Shown: piece after piece, positions 25,910 to 33,248 of the stretch
Numbering within the stretch: the first letter of the stretch is position 1
Layout: each line of letters starts with the position of its first letter
Source of the DNA: Chryseobacterium capnotolerans
Lineage (GTDB): Bacteria; Bacteroidota; Bacteroidia; Flavobacteriales; Weeksellaceae
Direction of reading: 5' to 3'
Assembly: GCF_021278965.1 (NCBI RefSeq)
Contig: NZ_CP065589.1
Span: 1,121,001 to 1,185,000 of the forward strand
Length of the DNA stretch: 64,000 bases
Program-made: the position numbers and the translations under genes
Notes under the pieces: model-generated
What the model saw: the letters and a program-made list of their open reading frames with translations, nothing else
What the model was told of the DNA's origin: nothing
The model's database searches: none

Positions 25910-27043
25910 CTACTTTTCTTCCGCTTTTAATTTATTCACCAAAGGATTCGCGTACATCGCCAGGAAATATTCTTTAGAAACAGGATCAGACGGATCTATA
26001 CGCATTTCTAATCTTCGGATAAACAGCTGTTTTTCCTGCTCTGTATATTGAGAAGCATAGGTGTCTGTATTGTTGATTAGATCGTAGGCTATATATTTCG
26101 TAGGCCAAAGCTTGTAATTCTTAATGATAGAATCATCAATCAACTGTACAATAGCCTGCAGCTGCTTGTTTTTATTCTCAACGGTAGCGGCAATATGATC
26201 CAATTCTGTATCAATAACATCACCGGCATGGATATGAATTCTTTTCTTTTGTCCTAAAATTCCGCTGAGTATGGTGTTGAAGTCTTCGTTTTTCCCTTTA
26301 ATGTATGCCTCTTCTCTGTGTTGTGCCAATAATTGAGGCATTTTTAAAGAATCGGTAGGATCATATTCATAGGAAATAGAGATAGGAACGATCTTTAATG
26401 TTTTAAAATAATCTATTAATGACTGATCTCCCGCTGCCATGGCCAGCATTTTTAAAACCCCTTGTTGGGTAGCATCATTCCCGTCTTTAGCACGGCCTTC
26501 ACGCTGGGCAATCCATACGGAACGGTTTTCTTCGTGTAATAGCATATCAATATACTCAGACATGGTCTGTGAACTCTTAAGCTGCTCACGAATTGATAAT
26601 CCTCTTTGAACTAAGAAATTACGGTTCAGCTTAGCCAGTACATTCAAAAAGTTTCTTTTCACAAGATTGTCACCAATGGCTGAAGCCGTCATAATATGGC
26701 CACTTTCCAACAAAACAAGGTTAAGCAGGGAAGTATCCAGTACAATATCCCTGTGATTCGAAATGTAAAGGTAGGACGTATTTTTATCCAGCTTATCAAA
26801 GCCAGAAGTCGTTAAACCTTCAGAACTTTTGGCAAGAATCTGACGAACGGCATACGCTACAAACTGATGCTGGAAATCACTTATGGAATGCACATTTTTA
26901 AACTGTTCCAGCCAAACCTGCTCATCCACACCGGGAAAAGTAAAGTTCATGAGCGCTTTCATCATCGGATCACGGGCTATGCTCTGCAATCTTTCATTCA
27001 CTTCCTGATCATGAAAATACCGGATTTCATCAAACTTAGACAT
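25910..27043 (-). CDS. 1-acyl-sn-glycerol-3-phosphate acyltransferase-like protein
   Basis: A 377-residue PlsC-type acyltransferase. The catalytic motif is in YISNHRDIVLDTSLL (NHxxxxD), and a second block IAQREGRAKDGNDATQQGVL has the EGR substrate-binding motif. The family moves acyl groups from acyl-ACP or CoA to glycerolipids, on the inner membrane surface. It is longer than classical PlsC (about 240), with extra N- and C-terminal regions, a version common in Bacteroidota. The acceptor is not certain. Confidence 0.86.
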   Translation of the reverse strand: MSKFDEIRYFHDQEVNERLQSIARDPMMKALMNFTFPGVDEQVWLEQFKNVHSISDFQHQFVAYAVRQILAKSSEGLTTSGFDKLDKNTSYLYISNHRDIVLDTSLLNLVLLESGHIMTASAIGDNLVKRNFLNVLAKLNRNFLVQRGLSIREQLKSSQTMSEYIDMLLHEENRSVWIAQREGRAKDGNDATQQGVLKMLAMAAGDQSLIDYFKTLKIVPISISYEYDPTDSLKMPQLLAQHREEAYIKGKNEDFNTILSGILGQKKRIHIHAGDVIDTELDHIAATVENKNKQLQAIVQLIDDSIIKNYKLWPTKYIAYDLINNTDTYASQYTEQEKQLFIRRLEMRIDPSDPVSKEYFLAMYANPLVNKLKAEEK

Positions 27044-27175
27044 GTTATGGTAAAAATTAAAACTTTTTGCAAAAGAACGAAAATTTATCTGGGGATGGGG
27101 TATAAAGGTTGTTAAAGTATTATGATGGGCGTAGGAATTAGAGAAATCATGTGGTGATTTTTATTAAATGTCTTT

Positions 27176-27436
27176 TTAACCATTAAGAATAGTGAAGTTA
27201 TTAAGGTATTTAAGATGAAAATCGGAGATTTCCTTTATCCGAAAACATGGATGTTCTTCCTTTATTTCAGCAAAAGTTTTATAGTCACCTAAAAGCTTTT
27301 GTAACTCTATTTGTTCTTCATTAGATAAAGAAAGATATAACCATTCCTGTAATGCGTCTTTTCCTTTTTGGAAATAAAACTCATCAGATTATATAAGACG
27401 TTCGAAATAATTTGTAGATGTTTCTATAACTGACAT
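27176..27436 (-). pseudogene. Short gene remnant with in-frame stop
   Basis: A frame from ATG 27436 to TAA 27176 would give 86 residues, including FYFQKGKDALQEWLYLSLSN and a charged C-terminal part. It is interrupted by one in-frame TAA 15 codons in (after FERLI). The remaining frame has no breaks and looks like a real protein. It may be a decayed gene, or a shorter protein starting after the stop. No family recognised. The rest of 27044-27713 holds no convincing gene. Confidence 0.4.
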
Positions 27437-27713
27437 TTGGTTTTCATGGAATTTAGTTTATTTGTTTCATCCAATAGGAAAACAAATAATTCATTAGAAG
27501 TAGCAATGATAAGAAAAACCTTTAGCTTTTGCTTACGGGAAAGCGTAAATTTTCTAAAAACAAACTATAAATATGGATTTAAAGAATTTTTAGGTCTTTT
27601 AGGAGTGGATTTAAAGATGAAAAGCAGAGAATGAAGATTATAATTATATTGGTTTAAGAGCCAATTTTCACAATTATTTTTCTATATTTAAACCTCATAA
27701 ATGTTGATTTATC

Positions 27714-28121
27714 ATGGAACATAAAATACATCAGGGACGCAATGTAAAACGATTCAGAGAAATGCTGGGCATCAAGCAGGAAGCACTGGCTTTTGACCTT
27801 GGGGACGACTGGAACCAGAAGAAAGTTTCTCTGCTGGAGCAGAAAGAAATTATTGAAGACCCTTTACTGAAAAGAATTTCTGAAGTATTGAAAATCCCGG
27901 TGGAAGCATTTCAGAATTTTGATGAGGAGCAGGCGGTAAATATTATTTCTAATACGTTTGGTGATAATGCTTGTGTTGGAAATCCAAATTCAACTTTCAA
28001 CTTTAGTCCTATTGATGAAATAAAAAAATTGCATGAAGAAAAGATGGAACTCTATGAAAGGATGCTGAAGGAGAAAGATGAGATGATGGGGAGATTGGAG
28101 AGGTTGATTGAGAAGGGATAA
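27714..28121 (+). CDS. XRE-family HTH protein
   Basis: A 135-residue protein with an N-terminal HTH_3 domain (HQGRNVKRFREMLGIKQEAL then AFDLGDDWNQKKVSLLEQKE) and a C-terminal coiled coil (about 98-133, DEIKKLHEEKMELYERMLKE). This is the common Bacteroidota type, often found next to mobile or defence regions. It flanks the defence island and might be its boundary or regulator. A strong shared terminator separates it from the Vsr gene. Confidence 0.88.
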   Translation: MEHKIHQGRNVKRFREMLGIKQEALAFDLGDDWNQKKVSLLEQKEIIEDPLLKRISEVLKIPVEAFQNFDEEQAVNIISNTFGDNACVGNPNSTFNFSPIDEIKKLHEEKMELYERMLKEKDEMMGRLERLIEKG

Positions 28122-28133
28122 CTTAAGATATAG

Positions 28134-28164
28134 AAAAAGGTTCAGCATATGCTGAACCTTTTTT
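28134..28164. terminator. Bidirectional terminator
   Basis: AAAAAGGTTCAGCA is followed by its complement TGCTGAACCTTTTTT: GGTTCAGCATATGCTGAACC is a 20-base perfect palindrome with A and T runs on its flanks. It ends the XRE gene and the convergent Vsr gene. Confidence 0.88.
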
Positions 28165-28184
28165 ATGTTAACGAATAATAAAGT

Positions 28185-28613
28185 CTATAATGATGGCTTG
28201 TTATTATGTATTTTATCAACCAAATTTGACAATGTATGCTCTTTGTCTTTTCCTAACGTACATTGCCATATTACTATTACTGACCATCCTATTGATTCCA
28301 AATAATCAATATTTTGTTGGTCCCGTATAATATTGCTATTTATCTTATTTTCCCAAAATTCTTTCCTAGTTTCGGGTAGTTTGGCTTTTTTACAGTTCTT
28401 ATGTCCATGCCAAAAGCATCCGTTTATAAAAATTATAGTTTTATATTTTGGAAGAACAATATCAGGTTTTCCTGGAAAACGTTTATCATTTTTTCTATAT
28501 CTAAATCCATTAGCAAATAAATATTTTCTTACCAAAATTTCCGGCTTTGTTTCTTTTCCGGAAATCTTGGACATGATTTCAGAACGTTTTTCAGATGAAA
28601 AGATGTCAGACAT
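28185..28613 (-). CDS. vsr: Very short patch repair endonuclease (Vsr)
   Basis: A 142-residue mismatch nickase that cuts at T:G mismatches formed by deamination of 5-methylcytosine. Family signatures are RSEIMSKISGKETKPEILVR, RYRKNDKRFPGKPDIVLPKY (catalytic Asp) and INGCFWHGHKNC (zinc-site Cys/His). Its presence with a cytosine-5 methyltransferase in the same island fits the usual pairing: Vsr limits C-to-T mutation at methylated sites. It is divergent from the HNH gene by 49 bases. Confidence 0.93.
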   Translation of the reverse strand: MSDIFSSEKRSEIMSKISGKETKPEILVRKYLFANGFRYRKNDKRFPGKPDIVLPKYKTIIFINGCFWHGHKNCKKAKLPETRKEFWENKINSNIIRDQQNIDYLESIGWSVIVIWQCTLGKDKEHTLSNLVDKIHNNKPSL

Positions 28614-28616
28614 TAT

Positions 28617-28624
28617 TATATTTG
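28617..28624 (+). promoter_or_regulatory. Candidate -7 box for the HNH gene
   Basis: TATATTTG matches TAnnTTTG exactly, 39 bases before the ATG at 28663. The -33 position reads GATG rather than TTTG. The 49-base gap also must hold the Vsr promoter on the other strand. Confidence 0.35.
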
Positions 28625-28662
28625 TATAATTAATTACAATTTAAGAATTATTTGAATCATAT

Positions 28663-29658
28663 ATGTTGAAAGACGAAATTTTTGAGGATACGAAAAGGTA
28701 TTGGGTACTTAAAACGATTATTGAGGATAAAGATCGTTCTTTTCAAACTATTGATAGCTATAATGATAAATTAGAAGAGTACTATAATTATGACAGCCTC
28801 GTTCCTAACTCAAAACAAATTAGTTCTGATGATTTTGTGATTTTGATAGATAAGGAAAAGATACTAGGTTTTGCAACAATAGGACACATTAATATTTCAC
28901 CTAGTACAAAGACAATCCGACGTTGTCCAAAGTGCCAAGGAACAACTATAGATACGCGTAAAACAAAAAGACCTAAATACCGCTGTAATAAAGGGCATGA
29001 GTTCGAAGTTCCGATTGAGAAAGTAAGGGATGTTGATAGGTATACAGCTTTCTTTACATTTTTTATTGAAAATAATAATAAAGATCATACTCTTAAATTA
29101 CTTCGTCCTTTTTATATGAATGGTTATAATCAAAATATGTCTATGCAACGACTGAATCCAGCTGTTATAGAGTTGTTTATTCATATTAAAGCAAAGCTAT
29201 TAAATTCCTATCCTACATTAAAGAAAGAAGAGGGTTATATAAAAGATACTGATGAGCCCTATATAAATAATAATAAAGATGAAAGAGGTAGTGTTTTACG
29301 TGCTATAAAACTTCGTAGAGGACAGCAAGATTTTAGAAATAAATTACTTAAAAGATACAATAATACATGTATTGTGACCGGGTGTAAAATAATTGATATT
29401 CTTGAAGCTGCACATATCAATCCTTATCGTGGAATAAATGACAATCATCCAGAGAATGGCCTTTTGCTTAGAGCGGATATACATACCTTGTTTGATCTTA
29501 ATCTTATTACTATAAATCCCTATACACTTACACTTGCTATTTCAAATACTTTATTAGATACAGAGTATAGAATATTCGAAAATCAAAAAATAATAATTGG
29601 AAAAAAAACACCTTCAAAAGATGCTTTACTTTCCAGGTGGAATCTCTTTCAGTATTAG
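28663..29658 (+). CDS. HNH restriction endonuclease with zinc ribbon
   Basis: A 331-residue protein. A zinc-ribbon-like segment (about 87-112: CPKCQGTTIDTRKT...YRCNKGHEF) comes before a C-terminal HNH nuclease domain with CIVTGCKIIDILEAAHINPY and the ENGLLLRADIHTLFDLNL block (about 235-285). The N-terminal third has no family I can name and may recognise DNA. Next to Vsr and a cytosine methyltransferase gene this is the likely restriction nuclease of the island. It runs opposite to the main defence operon. Confidence 0.88.
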   Translation: MLKDEIFEDTKRYWVLKTIIEDKDRSFQTIDSYNDKLEEYYNYDSLVPNSKQISSDDFVILIDKEKILGFATIGHINISPSTKTIRRCPKCQGTTIDTRKTKRPKYRCNKGHEFEVPIEKVRDVDRYTAFFTFFIENNNKDHTLKLLRPFYMNGYNQNMSMQRLNPAVIELFIHIKAKLLNSYPTLKKEEGYIKDTDEPYINNNKDERGSVLRAIKLRRGQQDFRNKLLKRYNNTCIVTGCKIIDILEAAHINPYRGINDNHPENGLLLRADIHTLFDLNLITINPYTLTLAISNTLLDTEYRIFENQKIIIGKKTPSKDALLSRWNLFQY

Positions 29659-29767
29659 TAGTATTAATTAGTTTTAATTAAAATCAATCCGTTATGAAAT
29701 GGTTATTATAAGAAAATTATGGTTTGGCACAATTCAAACAGCTATTATTAATTGTTGTTTATGATTC

Positions 29768-29823
29768 AAAAAATAGAAAGTTTCTCATTGTATAAGAGTA
29801 GAATGAGAAACTTTCTATTTTTT
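29768..29823. terminator. Long bidirectional terminator
   Basis: AAAAAATAGAAAGTTTCTCA (from 29768) pairs perfectly with its complement ending 29823, a 22-base stem with a 12-base loop and A/T runs on its flanks. It separates the HNH gene (plus) from the ATPase gene (minus). Confidence 0.92.
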
Positions 29824-29943
29824 CTGTAGGATATATCATTGTTGTATCTAATTAAGATAAGAAGATAAATATAACGAAATAAGTAAATCATTTGAATTCA
29901 AGATACTTGATTTGTTCTTATTATAGATGGAATTTAAAGATAA

Positions 29944-31578
29944 TTATGGAACAGGATCAGCGTCTTCCAATCTTTTAAATAGGTGAGATAGCAAGCTAAG
30001 CATATCTAAACAATCCTTTTCTGTAAAAAAGCCCAGAGTCTCGCAAATCACCAATTTCTTCATGAGAAATAGGATTTCTAGCACCAGTTACAATTCCCAT
30101 AGATAAATATTTTTGTCCATCTTCAATACATTTGTAGGTATCCGAATGAAATTTAGAACCATCGGGTTTATTAAATTTAGCAGCTACTTGTAAAACTTTA
30201 CCTAAACCAAATTCAGAACCCATCATGCCGTGATCAGATATGTTTGTGCTTTTTGACTTTGTTCTTACTGAATTTATATACCTTTTAACTGCCTCAATAA
30301 ATGCTCTATAAAAATCATTTCTAATATAATCTGCTTCTGCTGCGTTTCTAATTTCTGGATGAAGATATCTCCAGTGTAAGTTTGCATATTCTGGAACTAG
30401 GCTATGGATTATGTGAATAACTCTTTGTTGAGTATTTTCTGACAATTCAGGAGTTTCATCTAATAGATTAACAATGTCTTCTACTTGACCTTTTGCATTC
30501 TCTGGTAGCTTTTCAATCCACTGCCCTACATTAAGATTAATTTTTTCACTAATTGCATTTTGTTTTTTTTTCTTTACGTGATTCACGCCATTTTCTCTCA
30601 ATTATAGATAAGCAAGAAGCCAAATAATTACGTAATTCAGATGTTTTTGAGTTTTCCCAGTCTATGGATTGCCTATTGGTTGAAATTACATCTTCTTCCC
30701 AATTATCAATAAAATCAATATTTAACCATCCTGTTGCATATGAATAAAAATGACTGGATTCGGATGGTCCAAAAAATTCAGGTATATTAACCATTCTACC
30801 ATTTGCAAATAGTGTTATACCTCGTAAATTAGCTTTCAAAGGTTTTTCAGTCGTAATAATTGATCCTTTAATTTCTTCTTTTTCTCCGTATTCTTTGTCA
30901 TTAATATTTACGATATCTTGAAAGTCCCACTCAAATTCAGCTACGATATTTTGATATTTTGTTTTACTATCTATTTTAATAGGTTCTCTATCATTTAGTG
31001 ATATATATATAATAAAGTCATCTTTAAAATCAAATAATTTAGCAATATTATCAGCGTAATCTTCTATTGGGAAACCTGTTTTTCTTCTTAGATCAGTTAA
31101 CGTAATTGTGGTTCCACTGCTCTCATCAGAATGTTCTAGTATTTGAAAAGTAGGTTCATAATCCTTACCTGTTGTATCTAATATCTCATTCCAGTCAAGG
31201 TCAAAATTTACATTTTTTTTTCTTTGGAAGTAGATATTGTTATCTTATCACCAATGCCAAAAAGAGCTAATTTACCTAGCCCTTTTTTTCCGGTTGGAAT
31301 TCTTCCACACTGAGATTCTTGATTTTCTTCACGTCTATTTCTTCCTATTCTGAGGAAATAATTGTTTACTTCATCAAAAGACATCCCAGTGCCATTATCT
31401 TGCACAATGACTTTTTTTCTTCTTTATCATATAGCTTTATATGAACTTCAGTTGCACATGCATCATATGCATTCGCAATTAATTCTGCTAGAGCGGGAGG
31501 CATTGTTGAATACATCTTAACACCAAGGTGCTGGATAGTATTAGCCTCAAATTTCATTGATAATTTGTCTTCACTCAT
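29944..31578 (-). pseudogene. GHKL ATPase with TIGR02391-type C-terminal domain, four frame breaks
   Basis: Five frame segments join into about 545 residues. The N-terminal part is a MORC/Hsp90-like GHKL ATPase: N box ALAELIANAYDACATEVHI, G1 VQDNGTGMSFDEV and G2 PTGKKGLGKLALFGIG. The C-terminal part (30600-29944) has LHWRYLHPEIRNAAEADY and GARNPISHEE, typical of TIGR02391. Breaks are in mononucleotide runs: 31412-31418, 31213-31221, 30563-30571 and 30025-30030. After one-base corrections the protein is continuous, ending MLSLLSHLFKRLEDADP. It is the last gene of the minus-strand defence operon. Four defects in one gene are either assembly errors or real inactivation. Confidence 0.78.
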
Positions 31579-31643
31579 ATATTAGTTTTTTCTTTTTATT
31601 CCTAAATAATACTTCAAAAAAAATTTTGAATGTTTAATTATTG

Positions 31644-33248
31644 CTAGCTTAGCTGTTTTCTGTGCCACTCAGACTCATTAAGACCAACTCTTGATAATTG
31701 TGAAGTATAATCAATAATCATACGCTGCGAATGCAAATCTTTTAAGTCAAGTACCCAAATAAAATGTTCATCATCAGCTGTGTCATATTTTTGTTGAAAA
31801 ACATATTCTCCATTTTCATTTTCCTGAGCTATCACCATTCCATGATCATTGGAACAAATAAATTTAATTGTTCTAATAGAAAACGAATCCTTGAGTCTTT
31901 TTAATTTAATACCATCTGGAGTTAGTATATCAAACTTATCAGTTGACACTTTTAATGGTATGAATAAAAATTTTCTTTCTGCATCTTTTGGAATTCTTAC
32001 ACTGTCACACTTTTGTTGTATACAAATATAGTAAGCATCATATTTTGTACTTTTTAATAAAGAACCTAATGTGAGTTTTGGTTCTATATTTTTGGGTAAA
32101 AAAAGACTTTTATGATGGGCCAGCTTTGAAAATCTTTTATTAGAATTTTCTGTATTGGCATGGTTAATATCATTAATAAATAAGACTGTACAATTATTTA
32201 AAATTCCTTTCTTTTCATTTTTCGAAAGAGTCTCCCCTAAAACACTATTAAATCTTTCTTCTACATTCTCTTCAGTGGAAGAAACCAATTCTTTAAGTAG
32301 AGCAACAGATCTTGTCAGTTTTTTTTGTCCAATGATGTATTCTTCTTCAAGGATATTTCCTTCTATCCACGAGTCTACTAATTCGTCTTTTATAAAGCTA
32401 TTAATGTTGGCATAAAAGAGTAAATCCTTTACGCTATCACCAAACAATTCTATTAGCAATTCTTCTGAATCCTCTTGTTTTGGAATCGTAGCTTTATGGG
32501 CCATATATGCACTATCCATTTCTTTTGCGAAAAGACCAAGTATTTTACTGGAGTTTTTTCTTAAAGTTGTTAAAGATGCTAATGCAAAATTTGGTAATAA
32601 CCCCGATGTCATATTACTAAATTCTTCGATTATGAATCTAGGCAAATTTTCATAGTTAAGCATATGTTTTTCATATATCTTGTTAGATTCATTATTAATT
32701 TCAACTTTTTTAGACCTAACTAAAACTTTAAATTCTGCCGATTTGATTGATAAATTTTCGTCATCTAAAATATAATTTTCATTTGAAGCAAACACTTCAT
32801 CATAAATTTCATGAAGAATATCTTTTAGAATTGTATAATCACCAGTATATACTAAAATCATTTTTAATGATTTATTAGTTTGCCCATCTTCAAATAATGA
32901 TGATTGGATAATGGACTTTGTATAAACTCCTCTTGGTTCATCTTCATCATCTTCATCTTCCGTTCCAGGTTTTAAATCTTTAGGGAAGTTTATTTCCCAA
33001 TCTAATACAATTATGTCGGATTTATTTGAAACAGCTTTAAAATATTCAATATCTTGCTCTGATTCAGGTTGGTAAACCGCACAGATTTTCTTTTCTTTTG
33101 CGAAATGTTTTGAAATTTTTGCTACATCCAGATCATTATTTGGCTTTGCTTCATCTTTAATTTTATAAGCTCTATCGTCTAGGAATACTATATTTTGGAT
33201 ATAGTCGTTAGCTATTTCTTTTGATTTTTCAAAAAAGGTATTAGTCAT
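31644..33248 (-). CDS. Receiver-domain protein partner of the double-GHKL ATPase
   Basis: A 534-residue protein with an N-terminal response-receiver-like domain: acidic pair in NIVFLDDRAY (Asp 24/25), phosphoacceptor candidate Asp 83 in SDIIVLDWEINF, and MILVYTGD for the Thr position. An acidic linker (about 96-106) follows. The rest, about 350 residues, is helical to mixed and contains no known catalytic motif that I can recognise. It overlaps the start-side of the ATPase gene by 8 bases, showing tight coupling. By context it likely accepts a phosphate from, or binds, that protein. Confidence 0.75.
   Translation of the reverse strand: MTNTFFEKSKEIANDYIQNIVFLDDRAYKIKDEAKPNNDLDVAKISKHFAKEKKICAVYQPESEQDIEYFKAVSNKSDIIVLDWEINFPKDLKPGTEDEDDEDEPRGVYTKSIIQSSLFEDGQTNKSLKMILVYTGDYTILKDILHEIYDEVFASNENYILDDENLSIKSAEFKVLVRSKKVEINNESNKIYEKHMLNYENLPRFIIEEFSNMTSGLLPNFALASLTTLRKNSSKILGLFAKEMDSAYMAHKATIPKQEDSEELLIELFGDSVKDLLFYANINSFIKDELVDSWIEGNILEEEYIIGQKKLTRSVALLKELVSSTEENVEERFNSVLGETLSKNEKKGILNNCTVLFINDINHANTENSNKRFSKLAHHKSLFLPKNIEPKLTLGSLLKSTKYDAYYICIQQKCDSVRIPKDAERKFLFIPLKVSTDKFDILTPDGIKLKRLKDSFSIRTIKFICSNDHGMVIAQENENGEYVFQQKYDTADDEHFIWVLDLKDLHSQRMIIDYTSQLSRVGLNESEWHRKQLS

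Noticed and set aside
27437..27634. 65-residue plus-strand frame upstream of the XRE gene
   Set aside because: Composition is plausible, but it has no recognisable motif, and lies in a gap that also holds a broken minus-strand frame.
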